A model generated the notes under the pieces. That model saw nothing but the letters and a program-made list of their open reading frames with translations. It was not told the DNA's origin and did no database searches. A program made the position numbers and the translations under genes. This document shows, one piece after another, positions 1 through 8,919 of a stretch of DNA of 10,000 nt. The stretch is from Thiobacillus sp. (GTDB taxonomy: Bacteria > Pseudomonadota > Gammaproteobacteria > Burkholderiales > Thiobacillaceae), in contig JAIWOL010000117.1 of the NCBI GenBank assembly GCA_020216925.1, forward strand, positions 1 to 10,000, given 5' to 3'. Position 1 is the stretch's first letter, and every line of letters begins with the position of its first letter.

Positions 1-3000
1 GGGCGGTCGGCGCGGGCGCGGCCGGCGGGCCCGTTTCGGCGGCGGGTGCGGGGGGGGCGACGACACAGGGGGGGATGGGTAGAGATGCGGCTGCAACTGC
101 GGCAGCAAGGTTTTGAGGATTTGTGCGGTGAGCGAGCTGGTGAAGCCGAACTGGCCGGCGATTTCACCTGGCACCAGTGCGGTGAGCGTGCCGAAGTAAC
201 GATCGCCCAGGTAGAACGCAAAGGTGGCGGTACGGTTGACCACGCGCGATTCGAGCAGCTGGCCTCCCTTGCCGTAGCGTTCGAAGCGGTGGTCGCCGGT
301 GCCGGTTTTGCCGCCGATGACGAGCGGCGTGCCGTCGGCTGCCTTGAGCGCGCCGGCGAGCCGGCCGGCGGTGCCGCCTTCGACCACCCTGGCCAGCGCG
401 CGGCGCACGGTGCGCGCCACTTCAACCGGCATCAGGCGTTCGCCGACCGGGGGTTTCATCGACAGGCGCGTATCGAAGGGGGTGTTCGCGGCAAAGTGCA
501 GGCCGGTGAGGCTCACCATGGGTACGCGCACGCCGTCGTTGACGAGGATGCTCATCAGTTCGGCCAGTGCGGCGGGGCGGTCGCCGGAGCTGCCGATGGA
601 GGTGGCGTAGGAGGGGGTGAGGTTGTCGAAGGGATAGCCCAGGCGTTTCCAGTCGGCGAGCAGGCTGTCGAAGGCTTCCACTTCGAGCAGCGACTGGATG
701 CGGATGTCCTGCGCGTTCTTGCGGCTGGTCTTGAACAGCCAGTCGTAGACTTCTAGGCGCACGCCAGCCCCGCTATCGTACAGCGTCTGCAAATCGGTTT
801 GCGGCGCGGCGCGCAGAGTTTTCACCACCCACAGTTCCAGCGGATGAATCTGCGCCACATAGCCCCGGTCGGCCAGATCGTAGGCGTCGGGCGCGTGGGC
901 GTGGTAGAGCGATTCGACTGTTTTGGGGCTGAGCGCGGCGCGGTCGGAGAAGGTGCGGCGCAGGGCGGCATCGAACGCGGCGAGGTCAGCCTGCGGTTCG
1001 AGATAGCGGTAAACCGCCGCGAACCGGCGCGGCGTGCGGGTGCGGGCGACGAGATCGTCGACCATCTGTGCCGGGGTTTGCGCCTTGTGCTTCTGGTGGA
1101 AACGGCGAATGAAGGTGCGGCCTTCCTGGTCGACAAAGCGTGCGAGGTAGGTTTCACGCAGCGGGTTGCTGGCGTCTTCGAGGATGCGCGCGGCCGCCCC
1201 CGGCGTGGCGCTGGTGTAGTGGCGCACGATGTCGCGCATCATGCGGATGTAGACGAGGTTGACCGAGTTCTTCGTCGCCTCCCACACGTCCATCACGCGA
1301 CCATTGTCCTTGGCGTCGAAGTTGGCAAAGTTGTGCAGGCCGCCGCCAGTGAAGAAGGTTTCGGGCGAGGCGGAGTAGGGGCGCGCCATTGCGCTGTCGA
1401 GCAGGGCCTGCAGGCTGATGCCGGGATTGGCATCGAGCATGCCGGCGACCCACTGCGCGAGGACGTCGCGCCGGGGCTGGGCTTTCTGTGCCAGGGTCTT
1501 GGCATCGAGTGAGCGGTATTCGGCGTGCAGGCGGGCGATGATTTCCAGATAGGTGACGAGCGTGCGCAGCTTGGCGGTGGAACCCAGATCGAGCCGCGCC
1601 TGGCTGTTCAGGTCGAAAGGTTGGTTGAGGTTGTCGGCCTGGATGCGCAGCAGATTGCCGCGCGGGGTTTTTTCGTAGAGCGTGAAGCTGTAGATCACCT
1701 TGTCGAGCGGGTTGCCGGGTTGCAGCAGGCGATGGCCGACCAGTCCGGAGGCCGTCGCCGCCTCCAGCCGGGAAAGGCTTTGCAGGTAGGCGCTGACGAT
1801 TTTCTGCGCGGGCTGGTTGATGCTGGTGTCGACCGTGAGATCGAGCCGGTCGAGATCGTACAGGCGCGACTCGCCCAGCAATTGGGCCACCCTGATGCGC
1901 AGCGCGTTGGCGGCTTTCTGGTCGACGAAGCGCGGCGGTGGGGGATCGATGCGCGCGTCGCTGCCCCGCAGCTTCACCTGTTTGGCGCGTTCGGCGAGGT
2001 CGCGCGAAATGATGCCGGCGCTGGCGAGCAGGCCCAGATGGTCGTCGGTGAGCGCGTCGAGCGCCTTGCGGTTGGTGGCGAGGTAATACGAAGGTCTGCG
2101 CTCGGCGACGATGAGCGAGAGCGCGTGCTTGAGCGCACGGGCGTAGTCGGCGTCGTGCTTGCGCGGTGCGTGCGACAGGGTGTGGTTGACTTCGGCAAAG
2201 TCCAGGCCGTACCAGGCCCACAGGCCGTCGCCCAGGCCGTTGACTTCGCCGTAGCGCGGCGCGGCGGCCAGCGGCACCGTGTTGAGATACGCCATGACGG
2301 TTTTCTTGCGTGTGGCCAGGGTATTGGGGCCGTCGAGGTAGGCGCGCAGGCTGGCGGTGCCCATCTGCCGCAGCTTTTCGCTCATGTCGGACGTGCGACC
2401 TTCGGGCGAGTGGCGGTATTTCTCGATCTGCGTGGGCAGCGTGCTGCCGCCCGGCACGTTGCGGTTGGTGTCGATGAGGCTGATGCCTTTTTCCAGGAGC
2501 GCCTGCGCCAGGCGGTCCCATTCCACGGCGGGGTTGCGGTTGGGGTATTCCTCGGTGAGAAGTTCGCGGTTTTCGATGTAGAGCAGGGCGTCGACCAGCA
2601 CCTTGGGAATGGCCTCGAAACGCTCGTAGACGCGTTCGGGATGGCGGCTGCGATAGAGTGTGTTGCCGTCGCTGTCGAGCAGGGTGAGGCCGGCCTGGTC
2701 CTTTTCACGATAGGGCAGGAACAGACCCAGTTGCGCCACGCGTTCCATCTGTACGCTGATGCGGGCCTGCTGGTCGATCGTCCAGCCGGCCTTGTCGAGC
2801 CGGGCAAAATAATCCGGCAGCTTGCTGTAGCCGAGCCGCACGTCGTAGGGGCCGTTGCCGGGGTAGACGATGCGTCCGGACGGGCCGGGTTCCAGCCTCC
2901 AGGTCATCTTCTGTGCGGTCTTGGCGAGGTATTTGGCTTCCAGCGCCGAGGACAGCAGCTCGTAGGCGACCAGGGCCACCAGGCCAACCAGCAGCAGGAA

Positions 3001-3042
3001 GATGCCAAGGCCGACGAGGATGCGGCGCGGAACCTTGCGCAT
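1..3042 (-). CDS. Bifunctional class A penicillin-binding protein-like transglycosylase/transpeptidase (3' end off window)
   Basis: This is a peptidoglycan synthase-like membrane protein, 1014 codons visible, with no stop before the left edge. The start at 3042 follows the hemF stop by one base. The N-terminus (Arg/Lys-rich, then a hydrophobic helix at about residues 8-27) is a signal anchor, placing the enzyme in the periplasm. A GT51-like domain spans about 100-330: E157-N-R in place of Glu-Asp, GGSTLPTQ at 198-205, EKLRQ at 222-226, and RKKTVMAYLN at 245-254. The penicillin-binding transpeptidase domain (about 440-930) has all three catalytic motifs: S488-T-A-K491, S593-V-N595 and K912-T-G. 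The transpeptidase half should therefore cross-link peptides and bind beta-lactams. The glycosyltransferase half is divergent and may be weak or altered. The C-terminus becomes Pro/Arg-rich over C-tracts and may contain a frame error. It resembles a widespread proteobacterial 'transglycosylase domain' family rather than classical PBP1A, 1B or 1C. No Shine-Dalgarno sequence is visible, so translation is probably coupled to hemF. Confidence 0.9.
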   Translation of the reverse strand, partial: MRKVPRRILVGLGIFLLLVGLVALVAYELLSSALEAKYLAKTAQKMTWRLEPGPSGRIVYPGNGPYDVRLGYSKLPDYFARLDKAGWTIDQQARISVQMERVAQLGLFLPYREKDQAGLTLLDSDGNTLYRSRHPERVYERFEAIPKVLVDALLYIENRELLTEEYPNRNPAVEWDRLAQALLEKGISLIDTNRNVPGGSTLPTQIEKYRHSPEGRTSDMSEKLRQMGTASLRAYLDGPNTLATRKKTVMAYLNTVPLAAAPRYGEVNGLGDGLWAWYGLDFAEVNHTLSHAPRKHDADYARALKHALSLIVAERRPSYYLATNRKALDALTDDHLGLLASAGIISRDLAERAKQVKLRGSDARIDPPPPRFVDQKAANALRIRVAQLLGESRLYDLDRLDLTVDTSINQPAQKIVSAYLQSLSRLEAATASGLVGHRLLQPGNPLDKVIYSFTLYEKTPRGNLLRIQADNLNQPFDLNSQARLDLGSTAKLRTLVTYLEIIARLHAEYRSLDAKTLAQKAQPRRDVLAQWVAGMLDANPGISLQALLDSAMARPYSASPETFFTGGGLHNFANFDAKDNGRVMDVWEATKNSVNLVYIRMMRDIVRHYTSATPGAAARILEDASNPLRETYLARFVDQEGRTFIRRFHQKHKAQTPAQMVDDLVARTRTPRRFAAVYRYLEPQADLAAFDAALRRTFSDRAALSPKTVESLYHAHAPDAYDLADRGYVAQIHPLELWVVKTLRAAPQTDLQTLYDSGAGVRLEVYDWLFKTSRKNAQDIRIQSLLEVEAFDSLLADWKRLGYPFDNLTPSYATSIGSSGDRPAALAELMSILVNDGVRVPMVSLTGLHFAANTPFDTRLSMKPPVGERLMPVEVARTVRRALARVVEGGTAGRLAGALKAADGTPLVIGGKTGTGDHRFERYGKGGQLLESRVVNRTATFAFYLGDRYFGTLTALVPGEIAGQFGFTSSLTAQILKTLLPQLQPHLYPSPPVSSPPPHPPPKRARRPRPRRPP
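44..79 (+). other. G-tract cluster with G-quadruplex potential inside the PBP gene
   Basis: On the plus strand (the template strand of the PBP gene) there are G-runs at 44-46, 50-57 (eight G), 68-74 (seven G) and 77-79. They are closely spaced and could fold into a G-quadruplex. On the coding strand they are C8 and C7 tracts encoding a Pro-rich tail. Such tracts are prone to slippage and to sequencing errors. Confidence 0.5.
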
Positions 3043-3043
3043 G

Positions 3044-3955
3044 TCAGACCCAGTGTTTGGCGACGAGGAAGTCGCTGTACAGCGCGGCTTCAGGCGAGCC
3101 CGGTTCGGGATGCCAGTCGTAACGCCATTTCACGATGGGCGGCAGCGACATCAGGATCGATTCGGTGCGGCCACCGGATTGCAGGCCGAACAGCGTGCCC
3201 CGGTCGAACACCAGATTGAATTCGACGTAGCGGCCGCGCCGGTAGGCCTGGAAGTCGCGCTCGCGCTCGCCGTAGGCGAGATCCTTGCGGCAGTCGAGGA
3301 TGGGCAGGTAGGCGTCGAGAAAAGCGTCGCCCACCGCGCGTGTCACGGCGAAGGCGTGATCGAAGCCGCCTTCGGCGAAATCGTCGAAGAACACGCCGCC
3401 GATGCCGCGCGGCTCGTTGCGGTGCTTGAGGAAAAAATAGCGGTCGCACCAATCCCGGAAGCGGGGATAGAGTTCTGCGCCAAAGGGATCGAGCGCGGCC
3501 TTGCAGGTGGCGTGAAAATGACGCGCGTCGTCCGCAAAGCCGTAGTAGGGCGTGAGGTCCATGCCGCCGCCGAACCACCACACCGGCGCCTCGCCGTCCT
3601 TGGTCGCGACGAAGCAGCGCACGTTCATGTGCACGGTCGGCGCGTAGGGATTCTTCGGGTGCAGCACCAGCGATACGCCCATGGCCTCCCAGCGGCGGCC
3701 GGCGAGTTCGGGGCGATGGGCGCTGGCCGAAGGGGGCAGCGCTGCGCCGAGGACGTGCGAGAAATTCACGCCGCCGCGCTCCAGCACCTGGCCGTCCTCG
3801 ATCAGCCGCGAGATGCCGCCGCCGCCTTCGGCGCGTTCCCAGGAATCGGTGCGGAAGGGCAGGCCGTCGGCCAGTTCGAGGGCGGCGACGATGCGCGCCT
3901 GCAGGCTGGCGAGGTAAGCCTTGACGGCGGCAATATCGGGGGGGGCGGCGGACAT
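3044..3955 (-). CDS. hemF: Oxygen-dependent coproporphyrinogen III oxidase
   Basis: HemF oxidatively decarboxylates coproporphyrinogen III to protoporphyrinogen IX, using O2, in the cytoplasm, late in heme synthesis. The protein has 303 residues; E. coli HemF has 299. Family signatures are clear: [15 protein letters not shown] at about 126-140, [10 protein letters not shown] at 183-192, [11 protein letters not shown] at 243-253 and [13 protein letters not shown] at 261-273. The four conserved histidines fall at H99, H109, H148 and H178, a constant three-residue offset from those described in E. coli. An upstream in-frame ATG at 4144 would add 63 residues lying inside tsaC. I reject it because the start at 3955 gives the family length and sits in a TGATG overlap with the tsaC stop, implying translational coupling. 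A GGAAAG sits about 14 bases upstream, rather far to act as a ribosome site. The gene implies aerobic or microaerobic heme synthesis. Confidence 0.97.
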   Translation of the reverse strand: MSAAPPDIAAVKAYLASLQARIVAALELADGLPFRTDSWERAEGGGGISRLIEDGQVLERGGVNFSHVLGAALPPSASAHRPELAGRRWEAMGVSLVLHPKNPYAPTVHMNVRCFVATKDGEAPVWWFGGGMDLTPYYGFADDARHFHATCKAALDPFGAELYPRFRDWCDRYFFLKHRNEPRGIGGVFFDDFAEGGFDHAFAVTRAVGDAFLDAYLPILDCRKDLAYGERERDFQAYRRGRYVEFNLVFDRGTLFGLQSGGRTESILMSLPPIVKWRYDWHPEPGSPEAALYSDFLVAKHWV

Positions 3956-4518
3956 CACGGGCGCAGGATCTTTCCGGTAGCAAGGTCGATCAGGGTGGAA
4001 GGGCGGCGGCGCGTGCCGATGCGGCCATCCAGCGTAAGCACGCGCGTGCCGAATATTCTGCGGCATTCTGCTGCGGTTTGGGCGGCGCGCCGGCCGCTTT
4101 TGTTGGCGCTGGTGGAAACCAGCGCCATGCCGAGTGCGCGGCACAGGCGGGCCGCGCCGGGGTGGGCGGTGACACGCACCGCAACGGTGGGCCGACCGCC
4201 GGTGAGCAGCGCCGGGCAGCGGCGGGAGGCCGGCGCCACCCAGGTGACCGGGCCGGGCCAGCTGCGCTTCATGCGCGCCAGCTGAGCGGCAGGCAGGCGG
4301 GCGACATAGGGCCGGAGCTGGGCCCAGCTGGCGGCAATGAGCAGCAGGCCTTTGGCGGCGCTGCGGCCCTTGGCGGCAATGAGGCGCTTGAGGGCGCGTG
4401 GCTGACGAGGGTCGCAGCCCAGGCCGTAACAGGATTCGGTCGGGTAGGCGACCAGGCCGCCGCGCGCGAGATGCGCGCGCAGGGGGGCCGCGTCAGCGCT
4501 CACCGTGCGTTCCCTCAT
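3955..4518 (-). CDS. tsaC: L-threonylcarbamoyladenylate synthase (YrdC/Sua5 family)
   Basis: TsaC makes threonylcarbamoyl-AMP from threonine, bicarbonate and ATP. This is the first step of the t6A37 modification of tRNAs reading ANN codons; TsaD, TsaB and TsaE complete the transfer elsewhere. The protein has 187 residues, close to the 190 of E. coli TsaC, and consists of a single YrdC domain. Visible motifs are [14 protein letters not shown] at 24-37, K50-G-R with the following [15 protein letters not shown] at 87-94, TVAVRV at 111-116, STSANKSG at 135-142 and RRPSTLIDL at 171-179. The length shows the short TsaC form without the extra Sua5 domain. It begins three bases after the purD stop, has no strong Shine-Dalgarno sequence, and its TGA overlaps the hemF ATG by one base. 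Its Arg content is high, in keeping with the local GC. Confidence 0.95.
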   Translation of the reverse strand: MRERTVSADAAPLRAHLARGGLVAYPTESCYGLGCDPRQPRALKRLIAAKGRSAAKGLLLIAASWAQLRPYVARLPAAQLARMKRSWPGPVTWVAPASRRCPALLTGGRPTVAVRVTAHPGAARLCRALGMALVSTSANKSGRRAAQTAAECRRIFGTRVLTLDGRIGTRRRPSTLIDLATGKILRP

Positions 4519-4521
4519 CGT

Positions 4522-5799
4522 TTATTTCTTGCGCTCCAGCGCGCGCCATCCGATGTCGCGGCGGTATTGCATGCCGTCGAACCGGATCGCCGATACGCCT
4601 TCGTAGGCGCGCGCCTGCGCGATGCGCACGCTGTCGCCGAGCGCGGTCACCGCCAGCACGCGGCCGCCGCTGACGGTGAGCCGGCCTTCGCCAGCAGCCG
4701 TGCCGGCGTGGAAAACATGCAGGTCTTCTGCCGCTGCCGGCAGCGTGCCGATGCTGGCGCCTTTTTTCGGCGCGTCGGGATAGCCCTCGGCGGCGAGCAC
4801 CACGGCCAGCGCGGTACGGCGATCCCATTCGGCTTCGACCTGATCGAGCCGGCCGTCGATGGCCGCGTCGAGCAGGGTCGCCAGGTCGGATTTGAGGCGC
4901 ATCATGATCGGCTGGGTTTCCGGGTCGCCCATGCGGCAATTGAACTCCAGTACCCTGGGCGCGCCGTCCGGCGACACCATGATGCCGGCGTAGAGGAATC
5001 CGGTGTAGCGGATACCTTCTGCCGCCATGCCCTCGACCGTCGGCAGGATCACCTCGCGCATGATGCGCGCGTGCAGCTCGGGCGTGACCACCGGGGCCGG
5101 CGAATAGGCGCCCATGCCGCCGGTATTGGGGCCGGTGTCGCCGTCGCCGAGCCGCTTGTGATCCTGGCTGGAGGCGAGCGCCAGTACGTGCTTGCCGTCG
5201 ACCATGACGATGAAACTGGCTTCCTCGCCGGCAAGACATGCCTCGATCACCACGCGGTGGCCGGCGCAGCCCAGGCTGTTGCCGGCAAGCATGGCGTCGA
5301 CGGCGGCGTGCGCTTCACTGGCTGTCGCCGCCACCACCACCCCCTTGCCGGCGGCCAGCCCGTCGGCTTTCACGACGATGGGCGCGCCCTGCTGGTCGAT
5401 GTAGGCGTGCGCGGCGCCGGCGTCGGTGAAGGTGCCGAAGGCCGCCGTGGGTATGCCGTGCCGCGCCATGAACTGCTTGGCAAAATCCTTGGAACTTTCG
5501 AGTTGCGCCGCCTGCTGCGTGGGGCCGAAGATGCGCAGGCCTGCCGCGCGGAAGGCGTCGACGACGCCTTCCGCCAGCGGGGCTTCGGGGCCCACCACCG
5601 TGAAGGCGATGTCCGGGTCGCGCCGGACGAATTCGAGCAGTGAGGGGATCGACGTGAGAGGCACGTTGATCAGGCCGTCTTCCATTGCCGTGCCGCCGTT
5701 GCCGGGCGCGACGAAAACCCGGGAAACCTTGGGCGACTGGACGAGTTTCCACGCCAGTGCGTGTTCGCGTCCGCCGGAGCCGATAACGAGTATTTTCAT
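4522..5799 (-). CDS. purD: Phosphoribosylamine--glycine ligase (GAR synthetase)
   Basis: PurD joins glycine to 5-phosphoribosylamine with ATP, the second step of de novo purine synthesis, in the cytoplasm. The protein has 425 residues, the normal single-function bacterial length; there is no PurM or PurN fusion. It opens with the N-domain sequence [17 protein letters not shown]. The ATP-grasp region includes [13 protein letters not shown] (142-154) and [12 protein letters not shown] (223-234), and the GARS signature RMGDPETQ is at 289-296. The C-domain runs to about 421. An upstream in-frame ATG at 5856 would add 19 residues unlike any PurD N-terminus, so I chose 5799. Upstream there are 81 bases to the purH stop, and downstream three bases to tsaC. 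Only a poor ribosome site is visible. In E. coli purH and purD also form one operon, so this pairing is expected. Confidence 0.97.
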   Translation of the reverse strand: MKILVIGSGGREHALAWKLVQSPKVSRVFVAPGNGGTAMEDGLINVPLTSIPSLLEFVRRDPDIAFTVVGPEAPLAEGVVDAFRAAGLRIFGPTQQAAQLESSKDFAKQFMARHGIPTAAFGTFTDAGAAHAYIDQQGAPIVVKADGLAAGKGVVVAATASEAHAAVDAMLAGNSLGCAGHRVVIEACLAGEEASFIVMVDGKHVLALASSQDHKRLGDGDTGPNTGGMGAYSPAPVVTPELHARIMREVILPTVEGMAAEGIRYTGFLYAGIMVSPDGAPRVLEFNCRMGDPETQPIMMRLKSDLATLLDAAIDGRLDQVEAEWDRRTALAVVLAAEGYPDAPKKGASIGTLPAAAEDLHVFHAGTAAGEGRLTVSGGRVLAVTALGDSVRIAQARAYEGVSAIRFDGMQYRRDIGWRALERKK

Positions 5800-5880
5800 G
5801 GTGATGGGTAAAAAGTCGTCAGTGGTGAGGCGCGAGGCGGCGTGCAAGCGAGGCACTTGCGTCCCGTCCGCCCGTCGAGA

Positions 5881-7440
<1,560 letters not shown>

Positions 7441-7455
7441 GGCTGGAACGAGTGG

Positions 7456-7695
7456 TCAGTCGAGGATGCCGTGTTCGCGCATTTTTTTGCGCAGGGTATT
7501 GCGGTTGATGCCGAGCATGTCGGCGGCGCGCGTCTGATTGCCTTCGGCGCGGTCGAGGATGTAAAGCAGCAGGGGTTTTTCGACTGCGCCGATGACCATC
7601 GCGTAGATCTCGCAAGGCGGTTCGCCGTCGAGATCCTTGAAATAGCGGTTCAGCGATCGCCGCACGCAGGCAGCGATTTCGGTTTCTTCTATCAT
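7456..7695 (-). CDS. fis: DNA-binding protein Fis, short form
   Basis: Fis is a dimeric nucleoid protein that bends DNA and regulates stable-RNA and many other promoters. The 79 residues cover the four-helix core. The C-terminal helix-turn-helix, GNQTRAADMLGINRNTLRKKM at 52-72, is nearly identical to the E. coli one (GNQTRAA and the GINR-TLRKK stretch are shared). EKPLL at 39-43 matches the dimer-core helix. The N-terminal beta-hairpin arm of E. coli Fis, which activates Hin/Gin inversion, is missing. I chose the ATG at 7695 because an AGAGGG ribosome site (7707-7702) precedes it by six bases and the predicted N-terminus matches other short Fis proteins. An alternative ATG at 7746 would add 17 low-conservation residues and overlap the dusB stop as ATGA. 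The dusB-fis order is a classic conserved operon. Confidence 0.93.
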   Translation of the reverse strand: MIEETEIAACVRRSLNRYFKDLDGEPPCEIYAMVIGAVEKPLLLYILDRAEGNQTRAADMLGINRNTLRKKMREHGILD

Positions 7696-7701
7696 CGTAT
7701 T

Positions 7702-7707
7702 CCCTCT
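7702..7707 (-). promoter_or_regulatory. Ribosome binding site of fis
   Basis: AGAGGG on the minus strand lies six bases before the ATG at 7695. It is the clearest Shine-Dalgarno sequence in the minus-strand cluster, and it favours the 79-residue Fis over the longer form starting at 7746. This supports strong, independent translation of fis. Confidence 0.7.
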
Positions 7708-7742
7708 GTTTCCCCGTTCCCCCAGTGCGCTGGCGGGAACCG

Positions 7743-8792
7743 TCATGCTGCCAGCCGGGATGCGGATGGCTCGATTTCCATGTTGGGCCGGGCATCGGTT
7801 TCATAGCGCAGGCGGCTGTCGGCGCGTGCGGCCTGCGCAAAGTAATCGTTGACCATGGCGAGCTGCTCGGCCACCGTGTCGAGCCGGTTCATGGCATGGC
7901 GGAAGGCGCTGCTGCCCACCAGTCCCTTGGTATACCAGGAGATGTGTTTGCGTGCGACACGCACGCCGGTCGCGTCTCCGTAGAAGGCGTAGAGATCGTG
8001 CAGATGTCCCAGGAGCACGGCGTGTATTTCGGCCACTTCGGGCGGGGGCAGGTGTGTTCCCGTGTTCAGGTAATGCTCGATTTCGCGGAATATCCAGGGA
8101 CGGCCCTGCGCGGCGCGGCCGATCATCACGGCGTCGGCTCCGGTATGGTCGAGCACGAACTTGGCCTTTTCCGGCGAGGTGATGTCGCCGTTGGCAATGA
8201 TGGGGATGCGCGCTGCGGCTTTCACCGTCCGGATGGTGTCGTACTCGGCGTCGCCCGAGTAACCGCAGGCCCGGGTGCGGCCATGCATGGCCAACGCCTG
8301 CACGCCCGCATTCTCGGCGATTTTCAGGATGGCCAGCGCATTGCGGTGCTCGCGATCCCAGCCGGTGCGGATCTTCAGTGTGACCGGCACATCGGGAACG
8401 GCCCGCACCACGGCATCGAGGATGCGTCCGACCAGCGCCTCGTCCTGCAGCAGCGCCGACCCCGCCATCACGTTGCATACCTTTTTTGCCGGGCAGCCCA
8501 TGTTGATGTCGATGATCTGCGCGCCGCGCTCGACGTTGTGGCGCGCGGCCTCGGCCATCATCGCCGGATCGGCGCCGGCGATCTGCACGCTGATGGGATC
8601 GACCTCGCCATCGTGGTTGGCGCGCCGCGCCGTCTTGGACGAGCCGTACAGCAGCGAATTCGACGTCACCATCTCGGACACCGCCATGCCCGCGCCCAAT
8701 TGCTTGCACAATTGGCGGAACGGCCGGTCGGTGACGCCCGCCATGGGGGCGACGATGAGCCTGTTTCTGAGGAGGTGGGAGCCGATACGCAT
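7743..8792 (-). CDS. dusB: tRNA-dihydrouridine synthase B
   Basis: DusB is a flavoenzyme that reduces uridine to dihydrouridine in the tRNA D-loop (U17 in E. coli) with NAD(P)H. The protein has 349 residues, somewhat longer than E. coli DusB because of a C-terminal extension. It starts [25 protein letters not shown], collinear with E. coli DusB from residue 1, so the start at 8792 is secure. It has the FMN-binding TIM barrel, with the catalytic C100 in [11 protein letters not shown]140 in TLKIRTGW, H170 in [12 protein letters not shown], then ANGDI and [13 protein letters not shown]. The final 20 or so residues ([19 protein letters not shown]) look like an unconserved tail. The stop overlaps the alternative upstream fis ATG. 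No Shine-Dalgarno sequence is seen, and a -10-like box ends only ten bases before the ATG. Transcription is divergent from mscL. The dusB-specific NMGCPAKKV pattern argues against DusA or DusC. Confidence 0.97.
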   Translation of the reverse strand: MRIGSHLLRNRLIVAPMAGVTDRPFRQLCKQLGAGMAVSEMVTSNSLLYGSSKTARRANHDGEVDPISVQIAGADPAMMAEAARHNVERGAQIIDINMGCPAKKVCNVMAGSALLQDEALVGRILDAVVRAVPDVPVTLKIRTGWDREHRNALAILKIAENAGVQALAMHGRTRACGYSGDAEYDTIRTVKAAARIPIIANGDITSPEKAKFVLDHTGADAVMIGRAAQGRPWIFREIEHYLNTGTHLPPPEVAEIHAVLLGHLHDLYAFYGDATGVRVARKHISWYTKGLVGSSAFRHAMNRLDTVAEQLAMVNDYFAQAARADSRLRYETDARPNMEIEPSASRLAA

Positions 8793-8802
8793 AAGGGGCA
8801 GG

Positions 8803-8831
8803 ATTTTACCCGCGCCTTACGCCCCCACCAA
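8803..8831 (-). promoter_or_regulatory. Candidate sigma-70 promoter of dusB-fis run
   Basis: On the minus strand, TTGGTG (8831-8826, matching TTGACA at 3 of 6) is followed after 17 bases by TAAAAT (8808-8803, matching TATAAT at 5 of 6). The -10 box ends ten bases before the dusB ATG, so transcription would begin about 3-5 bases upstream of it. This fits the lack of a dusB ribosome site. The -35 is weak, so the call is tentative. Confidence 0.4.
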
Positions 8832-8852
8832 GCAAACGAGAATTTACATTCA

Positions 8853-8870
8853 CGGGTGGAGGCAAACCCG
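8853..8870. repeat. Short inverted repeat in dusB/mscL divergent region
   Basis: CGGGT (8853-8857) and ACCCG (8866-8870) form a 5-bp dyad with an 8-base spacer, between the divergent dusB and mscL starts. It could be a weak hairpin in the mscL leader or part of an operator. At this GC content it may well be chance. I found no convincing mscL promoter elsewhere in 8793-8906. Confidence 0.25.
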
Positions 8871-8906
8871 CCAAGCGATTACCATCTGCCGGGTGTGTCG
8901 TCGCCC

Positions 8907-8914
8907 GGGAGGGG
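8907..8914 (+). promoter_or_regulatory. Ribosome binding site of mscL
   Basis: GGGAGGGG lies five bases before the ATG at 8920. It is a strong Shine-Dalgarno sequence and fixes the mscL start, in contrast to the weak or absent sites in front of most minus-strand genes. Confidence 0.8.
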
Positions 8915-8919
8915 TCAGC

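Noticed and set aside
1154..2521. 455-codon frame on the minus strand, overlapping the PBP gene in another frame
   Set aside because: It reads as an Arg/Pro/Ala/His-rich low-complexity product. The frame carrying SxxK, SxN and KTG motifs is the real one.
1525..3219. 564-codon open frame on the plus strand opposite the PBP gene and the end of hemF
   Set aside because: It lies antisense to a gene with intact catalytic motifs. The translation is Ala/Gly/Val/Arg-rich with no family features.
3956..4144. 63-residue N-terminal extension of HemF from the upstream ATG at 4144
   Set aside because: It lies inside tsaC in another frame, is basic and unlike HemF, and would make the protein far longer than the family norm.
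4078..5643. 521-codon open frame on the plus strand opposite purD and tsaC
   Set aside because: This is an antisense shadow of GC-rich coding sequence. The minus-strand PurD and TsaC motifs are unambiguous.
7480..7490. T-run at the end of fis as a terminator
   Set aside because: It encodes conserved lysines of the Fis helix-turn-helix region, is not preceded by a clear GC stem, and purH follows by 15 bases.
8275..8919. Upstream extension of mscL to an in-frame ATG at 8275
   Set aside because: It overlaps dusB on the opposite strand. The strong ribosome site and family N-terminus fix the start at 8920.
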